The notes: generated by a model not told the origin, from the letters alone. Positions 24,213-32,659 are shown, counted from the stretch's first letter. The stretch is DNA of 64,000 nt from Amycolatopsis solani (GCF_033441515.1 NZ_JAWQJT010000002.1:248001-312000), one strand, 5' to 3'. Translations and numbers: made by a program.

Positions 24213-24953
24213 TCACCGAGGGGGTGCGGGGTGGAAGGCGCAGCTCAGCGGCACCGGCGACCGGGTGCGCAGGCTCAGCCAGGTGAAGCGGCCCCAGCGT
24301 CCGGACAGCGCGCCGGGCGGGACGTCGATCGACCACGGCCGCCCGCCCATGCCGGTGCCGTCGGCCTTGACGCACGCCTCCTGCACGGTCCACACCCAGG
24401 CGAACTCCCGCGCCCGCCGGGCCCGCGGGAGCGCGGTGACGGCGGGAGCGTGCGAGCCGAGGCACCGGCGCACGGCCGAGTCGCTGAGCCGATCCGGTGG
24501 CAGCTGGACGTCGACGCCCACGTCCCCGTGCGCGCACACGGCCGCGGCGATCCGGTCCCCGTCGTGGGAGATGGTGATCCCGGGCAGCGCGAGGTCCGGC
24601 GCGCCACCCAGCCGTGGCTTGCCGGCGGGGTCGATGCGGACGGGCAGCGCGGCGAGGTCGGGCCGGACCCGGCGCAGCAGCCGCCGGAGGAGGTGCCGCC
24701 CGGCGAGGAACTCGGCCCGCCGCCAGGCCGGCCGGCCACCGGCTTCGGCGAGGTCGCCCGGGTGAACGTCGGGCTCGCCGAAGTCGGCCCGGTCGGCCGA
24801 GGCGACCCAGACACCGGGCGCGACCTCGGTGCCGTCGGCGGTCACCTCGGGAAGCACCGCACTTTCACGTGAAAGTGCCGGTCCCAAGGCCGCACTTTCA
24901 CGTGAAAGTGCGGCTAGGAGGACGGGTGGGGGCACCGGCTCTCGCGGGCTCAT
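24213..24953 (-). CDS. Sfp-type 4'-phosphopantetheinyl transferase
   Basis: A 246-residue PPTase that would convert the apo carrier proteins of the cluster to holo form using coenzyme A. Motifs: RHLLRRLLRR, RIDPAGKPRLGG, ITISHDGD (residues 127-133), the Mg site GVDVQ (146-150) and WTVQEACVKADGTG (188-201). Compared with the usual D-x-E and K-E-A-x-x-K, Gln stands at 150 and at 191, while Asp148, Glu192 and Lys196 are kept. The first 35 residues include two in-frame copies of ALSRESA encoded by palindromic DNA repeats and look like an addition to the family. ATG at 24953 overlaps the upstream stop by four bases. Confidence 0.88.
   Translation of the reverse strand: MSPREPVPPPVLLAALSRESAALGPALSRESAVLPEVTADGTEVAPGVWVASADRADFGEPDVHPGDLAEAGGRPAWRRAEFLAGRHLLRRLLRRVRPDLAALPVRIDPAGKPRLGGAPDLALPGITISHDGDRIAAAVCAHGDVGVDVQLPPDRLSDSAVRRCLGSHAPAVTALPRARRAREFAWVWTVQEACVKADGTGMGGRPWSIDVPPGALSGRWGRFTWLSLRTRSPVPLSCAFHPAPPR
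24859..24911. repeat. Two copies of a perfect 20-bp palindrome inside the PPTase gene
   Basis: GCACTTTCACGTGAAAGTGC occurs at 24859-24878 and 24892-24911, spaced 33 bp (11 codons), so each is read in the same frame as ALSRESA on the minus strand. I remember this element as widely dispersed in Amycolatopsis, which suggests repeat insertion into the 5' end of the gene without breaking it. Confidence 0.85.
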
Positions 24954-26044
24954 GTGCGCAGCTCCGCGAGGAGGGGCTCGGCGCCGTCGGCGATGGCGGT
25001 GAGCATCAGCTCGGTCACGCCGCCGCCGATGCCGAACACCGCCGCCTCCGCTCGGACCAGCTGGAGGCCGTCGTCGGCGAAGCCGTCGGCGCCTCGCCAG
25101 CGGGCGCAGCGGGACAGCACCTCGTCGGCGGTCAACCCGATCGCCGCCTTGAGCATTGCCGCGCTCGTCGGGTCGTGGTCGGCCACCACCCGCTCGGCCA
25201 GTGCCTCGTGCAGCGCGCGCAACGAGCGCACCCGCACCAGGCAGGCCGCGAACTCCTGACGGACCGAGTCGTGGTCCCACAGCGCGCGGCCGTCGATCTC
25301 CCGGCGCGTCAACGCCTCCCGGGTCTCCGCCAGCACCCGGCTGGTGAGCGCCGTGGCCCACTGCGCGCCGGCGAGACGCTCGGTGCCCATGTGCCGGGCG
25401 AACAACGCCAGCCCGCGGCCCGGCCGGCCGAGCACCGCCGACGCGGGCAGGCGGACGCCGGAGAACTCGACGTGGCCGATGCCCGCGCCCGGGAGCAGCG
25501 TGGTCGTCGCGGGGGTGACCCGGACGCCCGCCGCGTCGGCCGGGACCAGGACCCACGTGAACGCCGTGAAGTGGCGTCCGGGCCGGTGGCGGGCCAGCAC
25601 CAGGAAGTACGCGGCGCGGGTCGCGGTGGTCACCCACCGCTTGCCGCCGTCGAGCCGGACGGTGTCCCCGTCGAGCTCGACCTCCGTGCCCAGCCCGGTG
25701 AGGTCGGAGCCGGCCGCCGCGGCGTCCGTGGCGGCCAGCGCGACCTCGCAGTCGCCGTCGGCGACGCGGTCGAACTCCGGGCCGGTCCCGGCGGCCAGGA
25801 TCGGCAGCGCGCTCGCCGACTGCACCAGCACGCTCAGCGTGATCCCGTTGTCGCCGCGGGCGTCGACCGCGCGCAGGGTGGCGGCGAGCCGCCCGGGGTC
25901 CGCGACCAGTCCGGTCGGCGTGCGCTGCCGGTACTGGTCCCGCAGCACGCCGGCCGAACCGAGCCGCTGCCACACCTGGGCGCCGCCGGCTTCCCGATCC
26001 ACAGTGGACAGCACGTCGCCGTCCAGGATGGCGGTGTCAGGCAA
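24950..26044 (-). CDS. Acyl-CoA dehydrogenase-fold flavoprotein (first of two)
   Basis: A 364-residue ACAD-fold protein. Recognisable parts are the middle beta domain with ATDAAAAGSDLTGLGTEVELD and DGGKRWVTTATRAAYFLVLA, and the C-terminal helical domain (MLKAAIGLTADEVLSRCARW, VFGIGGGVTELMLTAIADGA). The N-terminal helical domain is short. Homologues in secondary metabolism dehydrogenate carrier-bound acyl or prolyl groups, or act as N-hydroxylases with a flavin reductase. The start is a TTG at 26044 preceded by AGGAGG, overlapping the other ACAD gene by eight bases; the two probably form a pair. Confidence 0.85.
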   Translation of the reverse strand: MPDTAILDGDVLSTVDREAGGAQVWQRLGSAGVLRDQYRQRTPTGLVADPGRLAATLRAVDARGDNGITLSVLVQSASALPILAAGTGPEFDRVADGDCEVALAATDAAAAGSDLTGLGTEVELDGDTVRLDGGKRWVTTATRAAYFLVLARHRPGRHFTAFTWVLVPADAAGVRVTPATTTLLPGAGIGHVEFSGVRLPASAVLGRPGRGLALFARHMGTERLAGAQWATALTSRVLAETREALTRREIDGRALWDHDSVRQEFAACLVRVRSLRALHEALAERVVADHDPTSAAMLKAAIGLTADEVLSRCARWRGADGFADDGLQLVRAEAAVFGIGGGVTELMLTAIADGAEPLLAELRT

Positions 26045-27188
26045 AACGCACCTCCTGGTCGAGCAGGGTGAGCCGGCCGTCGGCGAGGTGCAGCCGGTCG
26101 TTGCTGTAGTTCAGCACCGCCGAACGCAGGTCCCGCAGCGACTGCTCCAGCCGCGTCGGGGAGTCGCGCAGGTAGCCGTGGCGCATCCCGACCGCGTCGA
26201 CGAGCTCGTCGACGGCCCGGTAGCACTCCTCGGCCGCGGTGATCTTCACGGCGTTGATCAGCAGCTGCACCTTCGGCACGCTGAGGTCGGCGGTGGTCTC
26301 GACCACCTCGCGGGCGTGCGAGATCAGCGCGTGCACGGTGTCCAGCCGCTGGCGCGCCCGCGACAGCCGGGTCATCAGCAGTTCGGAGCTCAGGTCCGTC
26401 TTGCCGCGGCTGCCGCGCACGGACGCGATCACCCGCGACAGCGCCCCGGCCGCCGTGCCCAGCCAGCAGGACGCCCAGCCGAGGTGGGCCATCGGCCCGA
26501 ACACGGTCGTCACGATGGTGTGGAAGTCGCCGTGGCGCCCGACGACCTGGTGCGCCGGCAGCCGCCCGCGCAGCTTCATGGCGCCGCTGTCGCTGGCGCG
26601 CATGCCCAGCGGGTTCCAGCCGCCGGCCGGCTCGATCTCGACCTGTGCGCGGGAGGCGTAGACCAGCGAAACCTGGTTGTCCGCCTCGGAATCCGGGGAG
26701 CGCAGGGTGATCAGGAACCCGTCGGCCTGCTGGCCACCGGTGACGATCGGGGCGAAGCGGTCGACGAGCAGCTCCCCGTCGCGCCAGGCCGCGGCGGACT
26801 CGGCGGTCAGCAGATGACCGCCCTTGCCCGCCTCGGTGGTCACCGAGCCGAGGTAGAGCCGGCCCGCGGCGATCTCGGGCACCAGCTCCTCGCGCAGCCG
26901 GCCGTCGGCGTGCGCGAGCACGGCGGCCACCTGCTGGCAGTGCATCGCGAAGATCATCGCCAGCGACATGTCCACCCGGCCCAGCTCGGTGCTGATCTCG
27001 AGCACGTCGGCCAGCGACCCGCCGAGCCCGCCCTCCCCGGCGGGCACCTGCAGCCCGAGCAGGCCGGTCGCGCGCAGCTCTTCCAGCGCCTCCACCGGGA
27101 ACGTGGCTTCGTCGTCGGTCCGCCGGACGTGCTCCTCGGCGACCTTGGTCACGCGCCCGACGAGCTCGGCGAGCGGGGCGGCGGTCAC
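26037..27188 (-). CDS. Acyl-CoA dehydrogenase-fold flavoprotein (second of two)
   Basis: A 383-residue ACAD-fold protein with the full three-domain layout: N-terminal helices (ELRATGLLGLQVPAGEGGLGG), middle beta domain (LGSVTTEAGKGGHLLTAESA, FAPIVTGGQQADGFLITL, MRASDSGAMKLRG) and C-terminal helices ending LRDLRSAVLNYSNDRLHLAD. This resembles ACAD-like enzymes of antibiotic pathways more than fatty acid oxidation enzymes. GTG start at 27188 behind AGGAGG, overlapping the carrier-protein stop by four bases. Role inferred: oxidation of the carrier-bound intermediate, or flavin-dependent oxygenation with the reductase of the same operon. Confidence 0.85.
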   Translation of the reverse strand: MTAAPLAELVGRVTKVAEEHVRRTDDEATFPVEALEELRATGLLGLQVPAGEGGLGGSLADVLEISTELGRVDMSLAMIFAMHCQQVAAVLAHADGRLREELVPEIAAGRLYLGSVTTEAGKGGHLLTAESAAAWRDGELLVDRFAPIVTGGQQADGFLITLRSPDSEADNQVSLVYASRAQVEIEPAGGWNPLGMRASDSGAMKLRGRLPAHQVVGRHGDFHTIVTTVFGPMAHLGWASCWLGTAAGALSRVIASVRGSRGKTDLSSELLMTRLSRARQRLDTVHALISHAREVVETTADLSVPKVQLLINAVKITAAEECYRAVDELVDAVGMRHGYLRDSPTRLEQSLRDLRSAVLNYSNDRLHLADGRLTLLDQEVRFA

Positions 27189-27436
27189 GACGACACCTCC
27201 TGGCGCTCCAGCTGGGCCGCCACCGCGGTCCACAGCGTGCCGCCGGTGGCGAAGGTGGCGTCGGTGATGTCCTCGTCCGGCAGCGAGACGCCGAAGACGT
27301 CCTCGATCTCGAACAGCACGTTGATCGACTGCATCGAGTCCAGCCCGCGCTCGCGCAGCGAGTCGTCCGGGCCGAGCTCGCGGCCGTTGAGGAACTTGAG
27401 GTACGGGGTGAGCAGTTCGGCCATGCGGGGGTCCAT
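27185..27436 (-). CDS. Discrete acyl/peptidyl carrier protein
   Basis: An 83-residue carrier protein. Phosphopantetheine attachment Ser34 is in RGLDSMQSINVLFEIEDVFG, the normal D-S-M motif. I chose the ATG at 27436 with AGGAG eight bases upstream; a GTG at 27451 that overlaps the decarboxylase stop is an alternative adding five residues. Its position between decarboxylase and ACAD genes suggests that decarboxylation and oxidation take place on this carrier. Confidence 0.88.
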   Translation of the reverse strand: MDPRMAELLTPYLKFLNGRELGPDDSLRERGLDSMQSINVLFEIEDVFGVSLPDEDITDATFATGGTLWTAVAAQLERQEVSS

Positions 27437-27447
27437 CGGTGTGCTCC

Positions 27448-28731
27448 TCACAGTCGGTCCGCCGAAGCGGGGTCAGTGGTCCTGACCAGTTCCACGCGGG
27501 AGGTCCGCGCGGGGGTGCCGGGGCGGTCGCCGTCGACGACGACCTCCGCCGGCAGGGGGTGGCCCAGGAAGGCCACGAGGCTGGCGCACAGGCCGTAGGC
27601 GCCGACGTTCGGCACCGCGACCAGGTCGCCGGGGGTCAGTACGGGCAGCTTCGCGCCGCGGGACCAGGTGTCCAGCGGGGTGCACAGCGGGCCGGCGACG
27701 AGCGCGTCCAGCACGTCCGGGCCGGCCGGGCCGAGCAGGCGGGGCGCGAGCGGGGGCAGCCGCCGCAGCCCCGACATGCCGCCGAGGTGGTTGATGCCGG
27801 ACTCGAGCACGACGATGTCCTTGCCCTGCGAGCGCTTGACGTCCAGCACCGCCGTGACGAGGGTGCCCGCCGTGCCGGCCAGGTACCGGCCGGACTCGAA
27901 GACGACTTCCGGGCCCTGTTCGCGCCAGCCCGGCAGTTCTTCGGCGAGCAGCGCCTCGAGTCCTTCGCGCAGGCCGGGCAGCTCGACCGCCGTGCCTTCC
28001 TTCGCGAACGGGGCGCCGAAACCACCGCCGAGGTCGAGGGTCCGGAAGCGGACCCCGTGCGGGGCCAGGGCTTCCCGCAGCCGCGCGGCGGTGCGCAGCG
28101 CGCGGCGGAACTGCCCGATCAGGTCGTCGACCTCGGTGAGGTTCGTGCCCATGTACAGGTGCAGGCCCGCCGCCTCGGCGTGCTCGCCCCCGGCGAAGCG
28201 GGCGGGCTCGGCGAGGATCCAGCCGGTGTCGGCGCCGAACTGCGACGGCACGCCGGTCATCGCCAGGCCCTGGCCCGGCACCGGCTGGTCGTCGTTGACG
28301 CGCAGCAGGTAGCGGGCGTGGACCCCGGCCTCGCCGGCGAGCCGGTCGAGCTGGGCGACGGCGTGCGGGGAGTCCACGGAGAACTCCCGCACCCCGGCGC
28401 GCAGGGCCGCCGCGACCTCGGCGTCCCGCTTGGCGGGGCCGGTGTAGAGCACCTGCGCGCCGGTCCAGCCGGCGTCGAGCGCGGCCCGCAGCTCGCCGGA
28501 GGAGCAGACCTCCGGGCGGGCCCCGGCCTCGCGCAACGTGCTCAGCACGTCCGGGTGCGGGTTGGCCTTGAGCGAGTACAGCAGCCCGGTGCCGCGGGGC
28601 AGGGCGCCGTCGAGCCGCCGGTGGTTGCGGCGGACCTCGGCCAGGTCGTAGACGTAGGCGGGGGTGGGCAGCGCGGCGAGGTCGCCGGGCAGGTCCGCGA
28701 GCCCCGCGGGACGCTCAGCGAGCAGCTCCAC
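27448..28731 (-). CDS. PLP-dependent type III decarboxylase (diaminopimelate/ornithine decarboxylase superfamily, BtrK-like)
   Basis: A 427-residue PLP enzyme of the alanine-racemase fold. The PLP Lys is Lys55 in LLYSLKANPHPD; other family residues are LDLGGGFGAPF (PLP phosphate loop), VVFESGRYLAG and GPLCTPLDTW with the active-site Cys. In butirosin synthesis the relative BtrK decarboxylates glutamyl-carrier protein to the gamma-aminobutyryl form; members of this branch work on carrier-bound amino acids. The GTG start at 28731 has GGAGG upstream and overlaps the ligase gene by 17 bases. Substrate unknown. Confidence 0.88.
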   Translation of the reverse strand: MELLAERPAGLADLPGDLAALPTPAYVYDLAEVRRNHRRLDGALPRGTGLLYSLKANPHPDVLSTLREAGARPEVCSSGELRAALDAGWTGAQVLYTGPAKRDAEVAAALRAGVREFSVDSPHAVAQLDRLAGEAGVHARYLLRVNDDQPVPGQGLAMTGVPSQFGADTGWILAEPARFAGGEHAEAAGLHLYMGTNLTEVDDLIGQFRRALRTAARLREALAPHGVRFRTLDLGGGFGAPFAKEGTAVELPGLREGLEALLAEELPGWREQGPEVVFESGRYLAGTAGTLVTAVLDVKRSQGKDIVVLESGINHLGGMSGLRRLPPLAPRLLGPAGPDVLDALVAGPLCTPLDTWSRGAKLPVLTPGDLVAVPNVGAYGLCASLVAFLGHPLPAEVVVDGDRPGTPARTSRVELVRTTDPASADRL

Positions 28732-30217
28732 CGGACACCTCCTCGGCCAGCGACGCCAGCGCCTTGCGGTCGACCTTCCCGTTGCCGGTCAGCGGAAGCG
28801 CCTCCACCCGCAGGCAGCTCGCCGGGATCTTGAACTCCTCGATCCGGGTGCGCATGCCGTCGAGCACGCCGTCGGCGGCCAGCTCGCCGGTGACGAACAG
28901 CAAGGCCGGGCGGGTGTCCTTCGGGACCAGCACGGCGGCTTCCCGGACGCCGGGCACGCCGCGCGCGGCGGTCTCGACCTCGGTCGCGCTGACGCGGAAC
29001 CCGCGCTCCTTGTAGATGTCGTCGCGGCGGCCGTCGAAGTAGAGGTAGCCCTCCTCATCGAGCCGGCCGTAGTCGCCGGTGCGCAGCTCGGGGAACAACC
29101 CGGCCACCCGCGGGAACTTCTCGGCGGTGAGCTCCGGGCGGCGCCAGTACCCGGCCATGACGTTCGGGCCGCGCACCACGATCTCGCCGACCTCGCCGGC
29201 GGGCAGCCGCTCGCCCGCCTCGTCGATGACGAACACCTCCGTGCCGGGCAGGGCCCGGCCGCTGGAGCCGGGGCGGGCCAGGTCGCCGTCCACCGGCATG
29301 ATGGTGGCGCGCTTGCACTCGGTGAGCCCGAACATCAGCTGCACCCGGAGGCCGGGAACGGCTTCGCGCAACGATTCCAGCGTGCCGGTGGGCATCGCCG
29401 CGCCGGTGTTCGTCAGCAGCCGCAGCGCGGGGGCGGGCTTCGGGCGGCGCCGCAGCAGCGCGCTGAGCGCTTCGGCGACGGCCGGGACGGCGGGCAGCAC
29501 GGTCGCGCCGGAGCTCACCAGGTTGCGGACCAGCGACGGCCCGACCTCGGTGGGGGCGCCCAGCACCAGGTGCGACCCCGCCGTGACGGACAGGAAGACC
29601 TGGTACAGCCCGTAGTCGAAGGACAGCGGCAGCGGGCTGTAGACGACGTCGTCGGTGCGGTACTCCAGCACCGAAGCGATCGCGCCGGTGGCGAACAGCA
29701 GCTGCTGGTGGGTGCTGACCACGGCCTTCGGCAGGGACGTGGTGCCCGAGGTGTAGATCAGGCACACCGGGTCGACCGGCAGCGGGGGAGCGGGTAGGTC
29801 GACGGCCCGGCCGGGACCGGCGGCCAGCTCCGCCACCGGGACGGCCGGGACGCCGGCCGCTTCGGCCGAGTGCCGCACGTCTTCGTCGTCGGTCACCACC
29901 AGCACCGGCTCGGAATCCGCCAGCACGTGGTCGAGGCTGCTGCCGCGGACCTGTTCGTGCAGCAGGGAAAACGCGACCCCGGCCCGGGCGGCGCCGAAGA
30001 CCACGGCGGGCAGCAGCGTGCTCGCCGGGGCGTTGATCAGCAGCCGGTCGCCGCGGCGGGCGCCCCGGGCGGCGAGGGAGGCGGCGACCCGCTGGGCGGC
30101 GCCGGCGACCTCTTCGTAGGTCGCGGAGGTGCCGCGGCAGGTCAGCGCGGTCCGGTTCGGCCACAGCCGGGCGGCGTGGTCGAGCAGTTCGTGGAGCACT
30201 CGCGGTGCGTAGGTCAT
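28715..30217 (-). CDS. Acyl-AMP ligase (ANL superfamily)
   Basis: A 500-residue adenylate-forming enzyme distinct from the A-domain-like protein at 21728. Motifs: LIYTSGTTSLPKAVVSTHQQ (P-loop), SPLPLSFDYGLYQVFLSVTA, LMFGLTECKRATIMPVDG, LRTGDYGRLDEEGYLYFDGR, and the C-terminal catalytic Lys in LPLTGNGKVDRKAL. It would activate a carboxylic or amino acid for loading onto a carrier protein. ATG at 30217 with AGGAGG upstream, overlapping the preceding stop by four bases. It neighbours the BtrH-carrier fusion and the decarboxylase, so one of the carriers is its likely partner. Confidence 0.88.
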   Translation of the reverse strand: MTYAPRVLHELLDHAARLWPNRTALTCRGTSATYEEVAGAAQRVAASLAARGARRGDRLLINAPASTLLPAVVFGAARAGVAFSLLHEQVRGSSLDHVLADSEPVLVVTDDEDVRHSAEAAGVPAVPVAELAAGPGRAVDLPAPPLPVDPVCLIYTSGTTSLPKAVVSTHQQLLFATGAIASVLEYRTDDVVYSPLPLSFDYGLYQVFLSVTAGSHLVLGAPTEVGPSLVRNLVSSGATVLPAVPAVAEALSALLRRRPKPAPALRLLTNTGAAMPTGTLESLREAVPGLRVQLMFGLTECKRATIMPVDGDLARPGSSGRALPGTEVFVIDEAGERLPAGEVGEIVVRGPNVMAGYWRRPELTAEKFPRVAGLFPELRTGDYGRLDEEGYLYFDGRRDDIYKERGFRVSATEVETAARGVPGVREAAVLVPKDTRPALLFVTGELAADGVLDGMRTRIEEFKIPASCLRVEALPLTGNGKVDRKALASLAEEVSGGAAR

Positions 30218-31320
30218 CGGGTTCCTCCTGCGGCCACGACGGCCCGGCACAGGCCGTCGACGTGGGTGAGTTTTTCCGGGACCAGGTCCTCGGCCGCGAA
30301 TTCGACGCCGAGGTCGCTCTCGAGCCGCTCGACGATCTCCATCATGCGGAAGGAGCTGAAGCCGGGGATGTCGCCGAGCGTGCGCGCGTCCGCCGGGGGC
30401 TCGGTGCCCAGCACGGTCCCGATCACCGCGGTGACGGAGTCCCGGATCGTCACCGGCACGTCGATGGTGTCCACTGTGGATACCGCCGGGGTCTCGACCG
30501 GTCCGCTGAACGCGATGTGGTCCGCGGCGAGGCACTCGGCGAGGCGGGGGAACAGCGCGCGCGGCTCCTCGCGGCCCGCGCTCACCCGGCGGCTGGCCAG
30601 GTAGACCTGCTTCGCGATCGCGTCCCACTCGGCCAGGTGCGCCCGCACCGGATCGGTGTCCAGACCCATGGCCGCGGCGTGCAGGCGGCGGCTGCGGGCG
30701 AGCAGCCAGGTCTGCAGGGTCAGTCCCCGCATCGCCCGCTCGCGGTCGGGGTGGTCGGCGTAGGTCGCCACGAACGTGTCGGCTTCGGCCAGCTCCACCA
30801 GGGGCGTCCGCGCCGCCGGGGGCTCCCCGGCGGCGAGCTCGAACGTCAGCGCGCCCTCGGGAAGCGCTTCCGCGAACTCCGCGTGGCCGAGCGTCCACCG
30901 GCCCGGCCGGGCCGCACCCCACTCGGTGTCGTTGTGGTAGCCGTCCACGACGGTCACGCCGTCCTCGGCCGGCTCGACCAGGAAGCTGTGCTCCAGGTGC
31001 TTCCTGCGGTGGTAGGGGACCCAGGGCAGGTGGTAGGCGTCCGCCACCGCGTAGCAGCCGGGGCCGGGTTCGAGCTGGGCGGCGGTGTCGATCCGGGCGC
31101 GCCGGGTGACGCGCAACCCCAGCAGGGCGGCCGATTCCGTCACGTGGTCGTCGACCCGCGGCTCGACGGTGGGCAGCCCGTCCGCGCCCGGTCGGGGCCA
31201 GAAGCGCAGCAGCCGGCCCAGCGCGAGGTGCGTGCCGTCGCCGTGCCGCCGGTCGGCGAGCTCGGCCAGGTTCACCTGGACGCAGTCGAAGAGGCGGTGG
31301 TCCATCGGGTCAGAAGGCAT
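30214..31320 (-). CDS. BtrH-like acyltransferase domain fused to a C-terminal carrier protein domain
   Basis: A 368-residue two-domain protein. The N-terminal domain resembles BtrH: LFDCVQVNLAELADRRHG with candidate nucleophile Cys13, then YAVADAYHLPWVPYHRRKHL EHSF, the same LPWxPYxxxxHxxH pattern as the protein at 23247. The C-terminal 80 residues form a carrier domain with the attachment Ser in IPGFSSFRMMEIVERLESDLG. A fusion of transferase and carrier is an unusual arrangement and suggests the acyl group is handed over in cis. I chose the ATG at 31320 (GGGAG five bases before); alternatives are GTG 31326 and ATG 31305. Confidence 0.78.
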   Translation of the reverse strand: MPSDPMDHRLFDCVQVNLAELADRRHGDGTHLALGRLLRFWPRPGADGLPTVEPRVDDHVTESAALLGLRVTRRARIDTAAQLEPGPGCYAVADAYHLPWVPYHRRKHLEHSFLVEPAEDGVTVVDGYHNDTEWGAARPGRWTLGHAEFAEALPEGALTFELAAGEPPAARTPLVELAEADTFVATYADHPDRERAMRGLTLQTWLLARSRRLHAAAMGLDTDPVRAHLAEWDAIAKQVYLASRRVSAGREEPRALFPRLAECLAADHIAFSGPVETPAVSTVDTIDVPVTIRDSVTAVIGTVLGTEPPADARTLGDIPGFSSFRMMEIVERLESDLGVEFAAEDLVPEKLTHVDGLCRAVVAAGGTR

Positions 31321-32659
31321 GTCCACTCCCGGCGATCGCGAGTCCCGGGACCGGCTGCAGCCGGTCCATGGCCGTGACCAGCGCCTGCTCCGCGGGCGGC
31401 TCGGTGGTGAGCTCGCCGTCGAGCAGCTGCTGGTACGCGGAGAGGTCGAGGTAGCCGTGCCCGCTCACGCAGGCGACGACGCCGCGGGACGAACCGCCGT
31501 CGGCCGCCAGGCGTGCGGCGACGGCCAGCGCGTGCCCGGACTCCGGTGCGGGCAGCACCATCTCCGACCGGGTGAAGGTCTGGCCGGCCTGCAGCGCTTC
31601 GACCTGCCCGACAGCCTGCGCGGTGACCTGGTCGCGGTGCCGCATGGCGGAAATGACCTTCGCGGCGCCGTGGAAGCGCAGGCCCGCCGAATGCGAGTCG
31701 GGGATCGGGTAGCTGCTGCCGATGGTGTACATCGCCTCCATCGGGCTGACCCCGGTGGCGTCGGTCTTGTCGTAGGCGTAGACGCCGCGGGTGAGCTTCG
31801 GGGTGGTGCTGGACTCCGCGGCCACCAGCCGCGGGCACTCCGTCCCGGTCGTGGCGGCGTCGGCGAAGAAGGGCAACGCGATCCCGCCGAAGTTCGAGCC
31901 GGCGCCGACGCAGCCGACCACACTGTCCACAGTGGCCTCCAGCTCGGCGAGCTGGTCGATGGCCTCCAGCCCGATGACGGACTGGTGCAGGATGCTGTAG
32001 GTTTCGCCGCTGCCGATGCAGAACGCGGCCCCTTCGGTGCGCCCGGCGTATTCGACGGCCTCGCCGATGGCCAGCGCGAGGCTGTTCACCCCGCCGCCGA
32101 CGCGGGCGGCCACGTCGGTCAGGTCGCTCGGACTGGCGTGCACGGTGGCGCCGAGTGCCCGCATCAGCGTGCCGCGGTAGGGCTTCTTCTGCAGGCTCGT
32201 GCCCACCATGAACACGCGGCAGCGCAACCCGAACATCGCGCAGGCGGCGGCGAGCGCGGTGCCCCACTGCCCGGCCCCGGTGCCGGTGACCAGCTCCTTG
32301 ACCCCGGCCTTCGCGTAGTAGTGGGCTTGCGCGAGCGCGGTGTTCAGCTTGTGGCTGCCGGAGATGTTGCCGCCTTCGTACTTGACGTAGATCGGCACCC
32401 GCGCGCCGACGGCGTCCTCGAACCGGCGGGCCCGCCACAGCGGCGTGGGCCGGAAGGCGCGGTAGGCGTCGAACACCTCGGCGGGGATGTCCCAGAACTC
32501 GCGGTTCTGGGTGGACTGGCGCACCAGCGCGAACGGCAGGTTCACCGCCACGCCGTCCGAGCCGCCGGCGGGCGACTCCGGGCTCTGGTCCGGGGGCAGC
32601 GGCTCGTCCAGGTGCGGCAGCACGCTGCGCCAGCTGGCGGGCGGGGAAACGGTGTTCAT
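31310..32659 (-). CDS. TrpB2-like PLP-dependent enzyme, catalytic Glu replaced
   Basis: A 449-residue fold-type II PLP enzyme of the TrpB2 branch (extended N-terminus; RAFRPTPLWRARRFEDAVGA; PLP Lys104 in NISGSHKLNTALAQAH; CRVFMVGTSLQKKPYRGTLM; GAGSNFGGIALPF phosphate-binding Gly-rich loop). In tryptophan synthases and TrpB2 proteins the motif E-T-G-A-G-Q carries the catalytic Glu; here it is G-T-G-A-G-Q with Gly126, which I confirmed on the DNA. No trpA lies nearby. So it is probably not a tryptophan synthase but catalyses another beta-substitution or elimination. ATG at 32659 overlaps the carrier gene stop by four bases and has GGAGG upstream. Confidence 0.85.
   Translation of the reverse strand: MNTVSPPASWRSVLPHLDEPLPPDQSPESPAGGSDGVAVNLPFALVRQSTQNREFWDIPAEVFDAYRAFRPTPLWRARRFEDAVGARVPIYVKYEGGNISGSHKLNTALAQAHYYAKAGVKELVTGTGAGQWGTALAAACAMFGLRCRVFMVGTSLQKKPYRGTLMRALGATVHASPSDLTDVAARVGGGVNSLALAIGEAVEYAGRTEGAAFCIGSGETYSILHQSVIGLEAIDQLAELEATVDSVVGCVGAGSNFGGIALPFFADAATTGTECPRLVAAESSTTPKLTRGVYAYDKTDATGVSPMEAMYTIGSSYPIPDSHSAGLRFHGAAKVISAMRHRDQVTAQAVGQVEALQAGQTFTRSEMVLPAPESGHALAVAARLAADGGSSRGVVACVSGHGYLDLSAYQQLLDGELTTEPPAEQALVTAMDRLQPVPGLAIAGSGHAF

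Noticed and set aside
31310..32659. Tryptophan synthase beta chain
   Set aside because: Catalytic Glu replaced by Gly, no trpA, and coupling to carrier proteins.
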